Assembly (NCBI GenBank): GCA_017857395.1
Contig: JAFMDF010000003.1
Location: 1-64,000 of the forward strand
Direction: 5' to 3'
Length of the DNA stretch: 64,000 nucleotides
DNA from: Bacteroidota bacterium
GTDB taxonomy: Bacteria; Bacteroidota; Bacteroidia; Chitinophagales; Saprospiraceae
The notes beneath the pieces are model-generated. The model ran no database searches and was not told the origin of the DNA. It saw only the letters and a program-made list of their open reading frames with translations. Positions 9,149 through 17,251 of this stretch are shown piece by piece (position 1 is the stretch's first letter; each line of letters opens with the position of its first letter). A program made the position numbers and the translations under genes.

Positions 9149-10402
9149 ATGAAAAATCGGAAAAATGTAGAAAATAATACCCTTTTGGTGACGGGATATT
9201 GTTTTAAAATTTTATTAGCAATGATTTTAAAACAATTTAAAGAAGAACATAAAGAAAATGCAGCAGTTATTGGTCGGGTCACTCAACTGTATGGATTTGG
9301 GAATTATAATGCAAACCTGCCTAGTTTAGGGCAAACATTAGAAAAATTGACAGGCGAATTTATCAATGGCAAATACCTATATGATAAACAAAGAGAGCTA
9401 CAAATGGGAAAACCTGTATTAAAGTTGAATGGTTATTATAAAACCGTCCTTTTTCAATATATTGGCTATGAAGGGATTGTCGATTTTACTAAAAAAGTGA
9501 TTAAAGAGGAACAAGAAAAAGCTAGACAACTTGCCTTAATTCAAAATGATTCGCTCGAACAGAATTTCTTTTATGTGTGCTATTATTATGGAGAATTCAA
9601 AGAAGTGGTTAAATGTCAAGTGGTCGTATTGAATAATTGGAAAAACCTGCAATACACTTATTTATATCCACTGAAAAATGGGACTTTTAAAAAATTTCTA
9701 GCTTCTGGAACGGCTAAAAGGAGAGCGGATATCTTGCATGTGCGAACAAAGACATTGATGGATGGAAGGATGATAGATGGAGGAGAAGATATTTTATACG
9801 TTGGTCATACCGAACCAGGTACGAATGCTTTTATGTTAGGCGTATTTTCAGCATTTGACATTAATAATAGAGTAGTTGCAGGCAAAATAATTTTTGAAAA
9901 ATGTGATTCCAAAGCGGAAATGATTGCTAAATCTACTACCTTAAAAATTCCTGCTTATATCGCACAAGAATTAAGAAATGTAAGAATTGAAAACGATGGG
10001 ATTATACCTAATAGCACCTTTGATATTTCGTCCAAAAGCCCTTATAGCATTACTTATGATAAAATTCCTGGCAATTATACCTTCACCCTTTTTCAAGAAG
10101 AAAAACTACTAGGCGATTTCCAATTTTCGATTCATTCAGACACCTACAAATTAGCTTCTTTGACGGAAGGGGTATTAATCGTAAAAGATAATTTTGAATT
10201 GATTCAGAATGGTTCCGTTATTCATTTTAGTCTTCAACTGACGGGCATTGCTTTCTTTACTAGATTAGAAGTCTTTATTAAAACTTATTATTTAAACAAA
10301 GGCTCAGCGGATATTCGAGGGGTATTTAGTGGCTTGGATATTGAAAATCGCTTGATTAATGGAGCTGTTCAGGTAATTTATAAGCCTTGTCTTGCTAAAT
10401 AA
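9149..10402 (+). CDS. Unrecognised protein with a repeated domain
   Basis: I do not recognise this 417-residue protein. It has no signal peptide or membrane span, so it is probably cytoplasmic. The first 110 residues are rich in Lys/Glu and look helical. The rest contains two related beta-rich units. Both end in the same signature: 'LGVFSAFDINNRVVAGKIIF' followed by 'EKC' at about residues 230-252, and 'RGVFSGLDIENRLINGAVQV' followed by 'IYKPC' at about 389-413. This gives G-V-F-S-x-x-D-I-x-N-R-x(3)-G and a closing cysteine. It is divergent from the TonB receptor operon with a 132-base gap. A regulatory or sensing role for that operon is possible, but no DNA-binding motif is visible. Confidence 0.8.
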   Translation: MKNRKNVENNTLLVTGYCFKILLAMILKQFKEEHKENAAVIGRVTQLYGFGNYNANLPSLGQTLEKLTGEFINGKYLYDKQRELQMGKPVLKLNGYYKTVLFQYIGYEGIVDFTKKVIKEEQEKARQLALIQNDSLEQNFFYVCYYYGEFKEVVKCQVVVLNNWKNLQYTYLYPLKNGTFKKFLASGTAKRRADILHVRTKTLMDGRMIDGGEDILYVGHTEPGTNAFMLGVFSAFDINNRVVAGKIIFEKCDSKAEMIAKSTTLKIPAYIAQELRNVRIENDGIIPNSTFDISSKSPYSITYDKIPGNYTFTLFQEEKLLGDFQFSIHSDTYKLASLTEGVLIVKDNFELIQNGSVIHFSLQLTGIAFFTRLEVFIKTYYLNKGSADIRGVFSGLDIENRLINGAVQVIYKPCLAK

Positions 10403-10464
10403 TCCTAATTGTGTAACGGGCTAGTCAAGTGAGTCAAGTTATATAATGTCAGATAAATCGTAGC

Positions 10465-10514
10465 TTGTAAATTCATATCCAAGAAGAAAGTTTCCTCTGG
10501 ATATGAATTTACAA
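10465..10514. repeat. Perfect 17-bp dyad between convergent genes
   Basis: Arms 10465-10481 (TTGTAAATTCATATCCA) and 10498-10514 are perfectly complementary around a 16-base loop. It lies midway between the stop codons of two convergent genes (10402 and 10543), so it may serve both as a transcript end. No clear T-tract follows on either side. Confidence 0.75.
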
Positions 10515-10542
10515 TTCATAATTTTTGAATCGATTAATCCTT

Positions 10543-11640
10543 TTATTTTGCCAAATCCAACGGCTCGTAATAACTCCAATTAGCATCATTAAGGTATTTC
10601 ATTTTCGTTTTTCGACGCCATTGTTGAATCGCATAATCCGTACCTTTAAACGTCCAACTTTGTCGGCAGATATTCCAGTTGTCAGGTGCTAATTCCTCTG
10701 CTATAGCTAAATATTTTTGCGCATTTTCTTGGTCAGAAATACCTTCAAAATAAAGCCCCATTTTAAAGTAAGCATCTGCCAAAAAATCCTCGGTTGATTG
10801 CGAGCGAGTATTGGCGTTTAATTTTTCTGGCGCTTGTTTTAGGTGGTCGCCCAAGCCATTTTTGACCCAATCTATTGTTGCTTCTCCAAAAAGGGCGTCC
10901 CCAAAGGAATAAGGCTTTTTTTCTGTAGGAACAGTATGTTTAGCCGCATAAGCCGACTCATTGACCCGCACTATTTTACCTGTTTCATCTATCCAGGCCG
11001 CCGTCGGTACATTGACCCAACCGAATAAAGTGCTGATTTTATGAGTAGGGTCAACGATGCATTTATAAGTAGCATTGGCATCCGTAAACCAAACTTTAGC
11101 AACTTCTGGTCCTTCAGAATCTTCTGCCACACAGATAATTTCAAAATTAGGGTCATTTAATGTTTCATAAATGTCCTGCCATACTTTTACATCAAATCGA
11201 CAACCGCACCAAGTGGCCCAAGTAACTATCAAGACTTTTTTTCCTTTTAAATCAGACAAACGAACGATTGCGCCATTAATATCGGCTATTTCAAAATCAG
11301 GAGCGATAGCAGATTCCAACATCGCCTTTCTCACTGCTGGAATTAAACCTAAACTCCAAACAGTTTTATCGACATTCGCCACACAAGCTTGTTCCAACCT
11401 ATTCGCCAATTTATAAACATTGAGCCATTGATGACCTGCTGCTTCCTGTACAAATCCGTCTTCCAATAATGGAATACAAATATTTAGAGGGTCGTAACAA
11501 GCACCGCTTTTTTTAAGCTCAAAACCAGTGGCTGCTTTCAGTTCGGTTTTTTTTATCCATAAGTCATTACTATTGGTTGGTAGCGCCGTGATTTTTGTAG
11601 TGGTATCATTGGCAAGGAGGACTATTTCTTTTTTATGCAT
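10543..11640 (-). CDS. Redoxin-domain protein with C-terminal TPR-like region
   Basis: 365 residues with no signal peptide. Residues about 1-100 form an N-terminal region I do not recognise. Residues about 115-255 form a thioredoxin-like redoxin fold ('DFEIADINGAIVRLSDLKGK', 'VTWATWCGCRFD', then a late 'VPTAAWIDETGKIV'). Residues about 285-335 look TPR-like ('DAYFKMGLYFEGISDQENAQ'). The active site reads C-G-C-R instead of CxxC, so the usual thioredoxin redox pair is displaced to CxC. By family this would be a TlpA/AhpC-related redox protein, but its cytoplasmic location and odd motif leave the partner unknown. It is flanked by convergent and divergent genes and so is probably transcribed alone. 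Confidence 0.8.
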   Translation of the reverse strand: MHKKEIVLLANDTTTKITALPTNSNDLWIKKTELKAATGFELKKSGACYDPLNICIPLLEDGFVQEAAGHQWLNVYKLANRLEQACVANVDKTVWSLGLIPAVRKAMLESAIAPDFEIADINGAIVRLSDLKGKKVLIVTWATWCGCRFDVKVWQDIYETLNDPNFEIICVAEDSEGPEVAKVWFTDANATYKCIVDPTHKISTLFGWVNVPTAAWIDETGKIVRVNESAYAAKHTVPTEKKPYSFGDALFGEATIDWVKNGLGDHLKQAPEKLNANTRSQSTEDFLADAYFKMGLYFEGISDQENAQKYLAIAEELAPDNWNICRQSWTFKGTDYAIQQWRRKTKMKYLNDANWSYYEPLDLAK

Positions 11641-11775
11641 GTTCTTTTTTATGGTTTTATTACCCTAACTGCCCCTAATAAACAGGTCGGATAGTTTTTT
11701 GTATTAAAGGCTGTAAATATATGAATTTTATTTTCTTAGGAAAATTCCTGTTTTTTCTCTAGGTTAAAAATTGGC

Positions 11776-11904
11776 ATGTCTCCTAATAAAAAATATAAAC
11801 AAATTCAGTATGTTTACGTCCCCGATGGAAATCCTATACCTGATAAATTTTTAGAAAAATTAAGAGCGGAGGCAATACGATTAGTTCTCAACGAACTAGA
11901 ATAA
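11776..11904 (+). CDS. Possible small protein, 42 residues
   Basis: An ATG-initiated frame too short for the ORF track encodes 42 residues beginning 'MSPNKKYKQIQYVYVPDGNP' and ending '...RLVLNELE'. It sits alone in the 300-base gap between the redoxin start and the esterase start, 36 bases before the latter, on the same strand. The composition (charged, a beta-like start then an amphipathic helix) looks protein-like rather than translated AT-rich spacer. I do not recognise a family. No promoter or strong ribosome site is apparent, so this is a candidate only. Confidence 0.4.
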   Translation: MSPNKKYKQIQYVYVPDGNPIPDKFLEKLRAEAIRLVLNELE

Positions 11905-11940
11905 AGAGGGGTTTTTAAAACTCTTTCAATAAATTATTTT

Positions 11941-13014
11941 ATGAAAATGCTATTAACCATACTAAAAATCCTACTTCCGTTCTTGATGGGAATAGGCATT
12001 ACCGCCTATTATTTTTTGAAGCCCAAAGGAGAAACCAACGATGGCTGGAAATTAAGCGAACGATTTTTACCATTTCCCAGTCATGCAAGTCCAGCATTTA
12101 ACGAGCTACTTAAAAAGGGAGGCGTGCCTAATTATCAGGTAAGACAAATGGTACCGCCTTCCAAAGCAATTTGGAAAAAACAGTTGCAGTCAATGGAATT
12201 AGCAAGGGCAGAAGGCATTGAAAAACAGGTCGCTGCATTGGATATTCAAATAGATTCGGTGAATTTAGGTGGCGTAGTGGTTAGGAAATTAATACCTGCT
12301 ACAATTGATACCAACTTTGCCAATGCCATTTTTATACATATACATGGTGGCGCCTTTGTATTAAATGGAGGGATGAATAGTGTTAGAGAAGGACTAATCG
12401 TTGCGAATCGACTGAACATGCCCGTTTGGTCGATTGATTATCGAATGCCACCAGATTTCCCTTTTCCTGCAGCCTTAGAGGATGTGGTCAATGTCTATAA
12501 AGCAATCATTCGGGAACATCCAAATAAGCAGATAGTGATGGGCGGAAGCTCGGCAGGTTCACAATTGGTGATGGCAGCAACGCTACAATTAAAAGGGGAG
12601 AATATTAAACTCCCCAATGCCCTTCAATTAAGTACGCCGTGGAGTGATTTAACCAAAACAGGTGATAGTTATTATACCAATGATGGCGTAGACCAACTAA
12701 TCGTTACCAATGATGGATTTTTGGAAGCTTGTGCTAAATTATATGCGAATGGGAAGGATTTAAAAGACCCTTTATTATCTCCTGTTTATGGCGATTTGTC
12801 GGACTTCCCACCTTCGCAACTTATTTCAGGTTCAAGGGATTTATTTTTAAGCAATACCATTCGGACGCATCGAAAATTAAGAGATGCTGGAGTGGAAGCA
12901 GATTTGATTGTATTGGAAGGTTTTTCTCATGCACAACATGTGCTATTTTACGATACACCAGAATCTATTGCTGTTTATAAGGATTTAGAACTTTTTTTGA
13001 AAAAGCATTTGTGA
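11941..13014 (+). CDS. Membrane-anchored alpha/beta hydrolase, HSL-type esterase
   Basis: 357 residues. An N-terminal hydrophobic segment (about residues 2-24) anchors or exports the protein. The hydrolase domain carries the hormone-sensitive-lipase oxyanion motif 'HIHGGAF' near residue 135, the nucleophile motif 'GGSSAGSQ' (GxSxG) near residue 200, a candidate acid in 'SGSRDLF' near residue 300 and the histidine in 'FSHAQH' near residue 330. The full catalytic triad is therefore present. Members hydrolyse short-chain esters. It is followed after 88 bases by an SDR gene on the same strand; the pair may be co-transcribed, but no shared substrate can be named. Confidence 0.88.
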   Translation: MKMLLTILKILLPFLMGIGITAYYFLKPKGETNDGWKLSERFLPFPSHASPAFNELLKKGGVPNYQVRQMVPPSKAIWKKQLQSMELARAEGIEKQVAALDIQIDSVNLGGVVVRKLIPATIDTNFANAIFIHIHGGAFVLNGGMNSVREGLIVANRLNMPVWSIDYRMPPDFPFPAALEDVVNVYKAIIREHPNKQIVMGGSSAGSQLVMAATLQLKGENIKLPNALQLSTPWSDLTKTGDSYYTNDGVDQLIVTNDGFLEACAKLYANGKDLKDPLLSPVYGDLSDFPPSQLISGSRDLFLSNTIRTHRKLRDAGVEADLIVLEGFSHAQHVLFYDTPESIAVYKDLELFLKKHL

Positions 13015-13102
13015 TTTGCTAAATTTTTAGAATTTGTAATCTATAATTCCTTTATTTTAAATTTTGCCAATTTCTAGAACTTCACCCTTTACAATTTAAC
13101 AA

Positions 13103-13879
13103 ATGATAAAAGAAAAATTCAACTTAACTGGAAAAATTGCCATTATTACAGGCGCATCAAAAGGCATCGGAGAAGCGATGGCAAGAGGAATCGCAGAATT
13201 CGGAGCAACCGTTATTGTGAGTAGCCGAAAACAAGCAGCAGTAGATGCGGTTGCAGAGCAATTTCAATCCGAAGGATTATCCGCTTTTGGCATCGAATGT
13301 CATGTTGGGAATGCTGAACATCGAGAAATTTTAGTTAAAAAGGTAATGGAAAAATATGGCCGTATTGATATTTTAATTAATAACGCAGGAACGAATCCAT
13401 ATTTTGGCCCTATCCATGAAATGCCCGAAAATTTGTATCAAAAAACAATGGATGTCAATATCAATTCGGCAATGTCATTGAGTAATTTGGTGTATCCGAT
13501 TATGAAAGCACAGGGTGGGGGAAGTATTATTCACATCAGTTCTATCGAAGGTTTTCATGCAACTAAACTAATGGCGGCCTATAATATTAGTAAAACTGCT
13601 TTGATTATGTTGGGAAAAAATCAAGCGATTGAATGGGGGAGGCATAACATTCGAGTCAATACGATTTGCCCAGGGTATGTCCGAACCAAATTGAGTGAAG
13701 CGCTTTTGTCCAATGAAGAAGTAGTGAAAAAATTTGAAGCCAATTGTGCTTTGGGTCGGTATTCGACACCTGATGAAATGGCGGGTTTAGCAGTCTTTTT
13801 AGCCTCTGATGCTAGTTCTTATATGACAGGGTCTACGCTTGTGAACGATGGGGGGTTATTGCATGCGCCGTTGTTCTAA
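13103..13879 (+). CDS. Short-chain dehydrogenase/reductase (classical SDR)
   Basis: 258 residues, the typical classical SDR size. The NAD(P)-binding 'TGASKGIGEAMARG' begins near residue 13 and 'NNAG' lies near residue 94. The Ser-Tyr-Lys catalytic set appears as 'HISSIEG' and 'YNISK' near residues 140-160, followed by 'CPGYVRTKL' and 'GSTLVNDGG' near the C-terminus. It is an NAD(P)-dependent oxidoreductase, probably acting on a hydroxyl or keto group; the exact substrate is not predictable. It lies downstream of the esterase on the same strand and is followed by a dyad before the DUF6702 gene. Confidence 0.9.
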   Translation: MIKEKFNLTGKIAIITGASKGIGEAMARGIAEFGATVIVSSRKQAAVDAVAEQFQSEGLSAFGIECHVGNAEHREILVKKVMEKYGRIDILINNAGTNPYFGPIHEMPENLYQKTMDVNINSAMSLSNLVYPIMKAQGGGSIIHISSIEGFHATKLMAAYNISKTALIMLGKNQAIEWGRHNIRVNTICPGYVRTKLSEALLSNEEVVKKFEANCALGRYSTPDEMAGLAVFLASDASSYMTGSTLVNDGGLLHAPLF

Positions 13880-13924
13880 AGCGTTTTAAAAGATGATTTT
13901 TGAGGATATAAATGGTCAAATAGC

Positions 13925-13996
13925 ATGGCATAACTCACCGTGTTGTGTTATTGTTGACCGCTTGAAAGTAATACAACGCTGTGAGTTGTGCTGCAT
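13925..13996. repeat. Imperfect dyad, GTGAGTTGTGCTGCAT family, copy 1
   Basis: Left arm 13925-13952 and right arm 13970-13996 pair imperfectly (core AACTCAC with GTGAGTT, then TGTTGT with ACAAC). The right arm matches 25 of 27 bases of a second copy at 43325-43351, some 29 kb away. It lies 46 bases downstream of the SDR stop. Confidence 0.7.
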
Positions 13997-14033
13997 TTCG
14001 TTCAAAGAAATTAAAATGTAGGTTGATTAATGC

Positions 14034-14061
14034 TTGATCCAATTAATTTGCTGTATTTTTG
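14034..14061 (+). promoter_or_regulatory. Bacteroidota-type promoter for the DUF6702 gene
   Basis: TTG at 14034-14036 and TATTTTTG at 14054-14061 are separated by exactly 17 bases, matching the -33 TTG / -7 TAnnTTTG pattern. The predicted transcript would start near 14067, only about nine bases before the ATG at 14076. This places the ORF-track start at 14034 inside the promoter and argues for the later start. Confidence 0.65.
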
Positions 14062-14075
14062 TAGAAAAATTCCGT

Positions 14076-14591
14076 ATGGTTTATTGGAGGTGTTTTTTAA
14101 TATTGATGCTTACTACTTGTATGGCATTTACTTTTCAGGAAAATCCAGAGAATCATGCCTTATATATTAGTGTGGTGAAAATTGAACATAAAACAGGAGC
14201 AGCCACTGCTAAAATTCACATGCGTGTTTTTACAGATGATTTAAAAAGTGTGTTGCGGAATAAATTTGGCTACGAGGCTATTAGGGAAAAGGAGACGTTT
14301 TGTACGGATTATGAAAATTATATCAATCGATATTTTGAAAAACAATTTATTTGTTCGATAAATGATGGACAGACTAGTTTTAAACTCGCTGACTGTGAAC
14401 GAACGGATGAAGTTTATCAGTTAACTTTTGAAATGGATTGTCCTGAAACTTGGACGACCGCTCAGATTAATGCAGGATTTTTTATGGAATTATTTCCAAA
14501 ACAATCGAATGTCTTGCATGTGGAAGATGGAACAACTAAACGATTCGGCAGAGCCACCAAAGGAAATAAAATACTTAAAATAAGATTTTAA
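14076..14591 (+). CDS. DUF6702-like exported protein
   Basis: 171 residues from the ATG at 14076, chosen because the promoter covers the longer ORF start and because a signal-like hydrophobic stretch ('RCFLILMLTTCMAFTF') then follows at once. The mature part begins 'HALYISVVKIEH' and contains 'MRVFTDDLKSVL', which is how I recognise the DUF6702 pattern. The molecular function of this family is unknown. It probably sits in the periplasm or outer membrane. The gene is followed after seven bases by the long dyad at 14598 and then the CvfB-like gene. Confidence 0.75.
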   Translation: MVYWRCFLILMLTTCMAFTFQENPENHALYISVVKIEHKTGAATAKIHMRVFTDDLKSVLRNKFGYEAIREKETFCTDYENYINRYFEKQFICSINDGQTSFKLADCERTDEVYQLTFEMDCPETWTTAQINAGFFMELFPKQSNVLHVEDGTTKRFGRATKGNKILKIRF

Positions 14592-14597
14592 TTTTTG

Positions 14598-14764
14598 AAT
14601 GATGAACGATAAAGGATGAATGATGAATTGTTAGATTTACAGAATTAACAAGGTCTAAATATCCGAAACAAAAGTAAGGTATCATGGATGTATAATATTT
14701 TAGGTAAGCATCATTCTATTTGCTGAGCATCTAATTTATCATTTATAGTTCATCATTCATCATT
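14598..14764. repeat. Long-range dyad of GATGAA-type repeats
   Basis: The left part (about 14598-14640, GAATGATGAACGATAAAGG and following) is roughly the reverse complement of the right part (about 14729-14764, ending TCATCATTCATCATTTT), with some 90 bases between. Related short copies occur at 16531-16563 and 53538-53562. It fills most of the 194-base gap between the DUF6702 and CvfB-like genes. Confidence 0.65.
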
Positions 14765-14785
14765 TTACAACATATAACTTATTCA

Positions 14786-15616
14786 ATGATTCCATTAGGA
14801 ACTTATTCAACTTTAACGGCAAAACGACAATTACTACAGGGCATTTATTTAGAAGATGGAGAAGGAGATGAAGTACTTTTACCGAATAAATATATTCCAA
14901 ATGGTCTGCAACTAGAAGATGAAATTTCTGTTTTTGTTTACACAGATTCAGAGGATAGAATTATTGCAACCACTATAAAACCCAAAATACAATTACATCA
15001 ATTTGCCTGCCTAAGGGTTAATCAAGTCAATAACATTGGAGCTTTTCTGGATTGGGGCTTAGAGAAAGACTTATTTGTGCCTTTCAAAGAGCAAAAATTG
15101 AAAATGAAGGAAGGCAATGAGTACATAGTTTATCTTTATAATGATGAAGAATCAGATAGATTAGTCGCTTCTGCTAAAATTTTTAAATATTTAAGCAATG
15201 AGGAATTGACGGTCAAGGAAGGGGAACAAGTCAATTTATTGATAGCGGAACCTACTGATTTAGGCGTGAATGTAATTATTAATAATCTACATCGTGGATT
15301 GATTTATAGAAATGAGATTTTTCAAAATTTAGAATTAGGTGACCAGATAAAAGGATATATTAAAAAAGTAAGAGAAGACAATCGATTGGATGTAAGTCTA
15401 CAAGCACAAGGCTTGCCAAATATCGAACCAAGTGCGATTAGAATTTTGGATTACTTGACAATGAATCAAGGTTTTATGACTTTGACGGACAAAAGTCGTC
15501 CAGAAGAAATTATGGCAAAGCTGCAAATGAGTAAAAAATCCTTTAAAAAAGCATTAGGGAGTTTATATAGACAAAAACTAGTGCGGTTAGAAAAAAATGG
15601 GACGTATTTAATTTAA
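14786..15616 (+). CDS. S1-domain RNA-binding protein, CvfB/YitL family
   Basis: 276 residues, matching CvfB length and arrangement: three consecutive small beta-barrel (S1-like) domains (about 1-65, 70-135 with 'NNIGAFLDWGLEKDLFVPF', and 145-215 with 'GDQIKGYIKKVREDNRLDVS') and a C-terminal winged helix (about 220-276). CvfB proteins bind RNA and affect virulence and translation-related regulation in Firmicutes; the function in Bacteroidota is less clear. Its stop codon overlaps the stop codon of convergent folK within TTAA, so no terminator can lie between the two genes. Confidence 0.88.
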   Translation: MIPLGTYSTLTAKRQLLQGIYLEDGEGDEVLLPNKYIPNGLQLEDEISVFVYTDSEDRIIATTIKPKIQLHQFACLRVNQVNNIGAFLDWGLEKDLFVPFKEQKLKMKEGNEYIVYLYNDEESDRLVASAKIFKYLSNEELTVKEGEQVNLLIAEPTDLGVNVIINNLHRGLIYRNEIFQNLELGDQIKGYIKKVREDNRLDVSLQAQGLPNIEPSAIRILDYLTMNQGFMTLTDKSRPEEIMAKLQMSKKSFKKALGSLYRQKLVRLEKNGTYLI

Positions 15617-16107
15617 TTGGGGATAGTTTCAATTTGCCAAACTTCTAATGGATCTCCAGAATTAGCATATAAAGTGGCAATAGATTTTTGCAAGACAGGA
15701 TGAATAAAATTGGGCGCAATTTCTGCTAAAGGAGCTAAAACAAAATTTCTTTCTGCTAAAAATGGATGAGGAATAGTTAGTTTTTTACTAGTAATAATTT
15801 GATTATCAATGAATAATAGGTCAATGTCAATGATTCTAGTAAACCATTTTTGGGTTCGAACCCGACCCATTTGTATCTCTATTGCTAAAGCCGTTTCTAA
15901 AATTTCGATAGGTGATAAATTTGTTTCTACCAGCAATGCTTGATTGAGGAAATCTGGTTGATTTTCAATCCCCCAAGCTTTGGTTTCGTAAATAGAAGAA
16001 AGGGCTAAAATCGGGCCGATTTGTTTAGAAATAGCAGCAATCGCTTTTTCCAAATTATGATACCTATCACCAATGTTACCACCGATACTAAAGAATACTT
16101 TATGCAA
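15613..16107 (-). CDS. folK: 6-hydroxymethyl-dihydropterin pyrophosphokinase
   Basis: 164 residues, normal for HPPK. Motifs are complete: 'SIGGNIGDR' near residue 8, 'NQALLVET' near residue 55, 'R..IDIDLLFID' near residue 95 with the two magnesium-binding aspartates, and 'PHPFLAERNFVLAPLAEI' near residue 115. It transfers pyrophosphate from ATP to 6-hydroxymethyl-7,8-dihydropterin in folate synthesis, in the cytoplasm. It is followed only by the overlapping stop of the CvfB-like gene; upstream on the same strand lie the ArsC-like gene and trmD, so a housekeeping series is possible. Confidence 0.94.
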   Translation of the reverse strand: MHKVFFSIGGNIGDRYHNLEKAIAAISKQIGPILALSSIYETKAWGIENQPDFLNQALLVETNLSPIEILETALAIEIQMGRVRTQKWFTRIIDIDLLFIDNQIITSKKLTIPHPFLAERNFVLAPLAEIAPNFIHPVLQKSIATLYANSGDPLEVWQIETIPN

Positions 16108-16175
16108 TCGTTATTTTTTAAATTCAATAATTGAGAGAGCGTTTCTTTTTTTAGACCAATGAGTTATAACTTAAG

Positions 16176-16514
16176 TCACAATAAATCAAGCACATTTTCT
16201 GGCGGTCTGCCCAAAACGGCCTTTCCATCTTTAACAACGATTGGTCGCTCTATTAGTTTTGGATACTCCATCATAATATCAATCCATTCCGCTTCTGAAA
16301 CTTCCTTTCCTTTGAATTGCTCTTTATAAATCTTTTCTCCTTTTCTCAATAATTGGGAAGGCTTGATATTTAATTGCTTCACCAATGTTTGTAATTCCCT
16401 TTTAGACGGCGGTGTATCTAAATACAACACAATTTCAGGTTCAATCCCCTGTTCTTTCAGTAAATTTAGGGTTTGCCGACTTTTACTGCATCTTGGATTA
16501 TGGTATATTTTCAT
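16176..16514 (-). CDS. ArsC/YfgD-family arsenate reductase-like protein
   Basis: 112 residues from the ATG at 16514. The ORF track begins 11 codons earlier, inside a GATGAA-type spacer repeat (16531-16563), so the shorter start is preferred. 'IYHNPRCSKSRQTL' gives the thiol-active Cys near residue 9, and 'RPIVVKDGKAVLGRPPENVL' is the conserved C-terminal substrate loop. The family uses glutathione/glutaredoxin-type thiols to reduce arsenate, although many chromosomal YfgD-type members have no proven arsenate role. No ars operon surrounds it; an arsM gene lies about 31 kb away. Confidence 0.85.
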   Translation of the reverse strand: MKIYHNPRCSKSRQTLNLLKEQGIEPEIVLYLDTPPSKRELQTLVKQLNIKPSQLLRKGEKIYKEQFKGKEVSEAEWIDIMMEYPKLIERPIVVKDGKAVLGRPPENVLDLL

Positions 16515-16530
16515 GTTTTTATTTTTTAGA

Positions 16531-16563
16531 AGTTCATCGTTCATCATTTATAGTTCATCGTTC
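16531..16563. repeat. Short GATGAA-type spacer repeat
   Basis: AGTTCATCGTTCATCATTTA followed by TAGTTCATCGTTC fills the gap between trmD and the ArsC-like gene. It belongs with the repeats at 14598-14764 and 53538-53562. Its presence explains the artificial N-terminal extension of the ArsC-like ORF. Confidence 0.65.
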
Positions 16564-16569
16564 CTAGCA

Positions 16570-17247
16570 TTATTTATCCAACAAATCTGGTCGACGCTCT
16601 TTCGTTCGTTTAAATGATTGTTCATCTCTCCAATCATCAATTTTTTTAGCATGCCCACTCAATAAAATATCAGGTACTTTTTGTCCTCTAAAATCGGCTG
16701 GTCTAGTATATACAGGAGGAGCTAATAAATCATCTTGAAAAGAATCAAATAAAGCGGAGGTTTCATCATTTAGTACGCCAGGAATTAATCGCCCGATAGA
16801 ATCCACTAAAACGGCTGCAGGTAATTCTCCACCAGATAACACAAAATCGCCAATGGAAATATCCATCGTGATGTAATGCTGTCGAATGCGTTCATCTACG
16901 CCTTTATAATGGCCGCAAAGCAATAACAAATTGTCATAAAGGGATAATCTATTAGAAAGGGACTGATTTAATCGAGTACCGTCAGGTGTTAAGTAAATAA
17001 TTTCGTCATACTTCCGCTCCGCCATTAATTGGTCAAAACAATTAGCAATTGGCTCACACATCATCACCATGCCTGCACCACCACCATATTGGTAGTCATC
17101 TACTTGTCGATTTTTGCCTAGCCCAAAATCCTTTAAATCGTGAATGACCACTTCTAATAAACCACGGTCTTGTGCCCGTTTCATTATGGAGTGTTCCAAT
17201 GGACTTTTAAGTAAATCAGGTTGTACAGATACAATGTCTATTCTCAT
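16570..17247 (-). CDS. trmD: tRNA (guanine-N1)-methyltransferase
   Basis: 225 residues, the usual TrmD size. The SPOUT knot signatures are present: 'GGGAGMVMMCEPI' near residue 58, 'LCGHYKGVDERI' near residue 110 and 'SIGDFVLSGGELPA' near residue 130. The aspartate of 'RPADFRG' is in the C-terminal part. The enzyme methylates G37 of tRNAs that carry G at position 36, using S-adenosylmethionine, and prevents +1 frameshifting. Here trmD is not next to rpsP, rimM or rplS as in many bacteria. A promoter-like element ends only five bases from the ATG, which suggests a leaderless or near-leaderless message. Confidence 0.96.
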   Translation of the reverse strand: MRIDIVSVQPDLLKSPLEHSIMKRAQDRGLLEVVIHDLKDFGLGKNRQVDDYQYGGGAGMVMMCEPIANCFDQLMAERKYDEIIYLTPDGTRLNQSLSNRLSLYDNLLLLCGHYKGVDERIRQHYITMDISIGDFVLSGGELPAAVLVDSIGRLIPGVLNDETSALFDSFQDDLLAPPVYTRPADFRGQKVPDILLSGHAKKIDDWRDEQSFKRTKERRPDLLDK

Positions 17248-17251
17248 GGGG

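Noticed and set aside
13012-13100. Possible dyad between the esterase and SDR genes
   Set aside because: Only loose complementarity between the two ends; a 15-base match to the element at 51106 was kept as part of that family instead.
15613-16107. Possible frameshift or fusion at the CvfB/folK junction
   Set aside because: Both proteins are complete with all motifs; the overlap is only in the stop codons.
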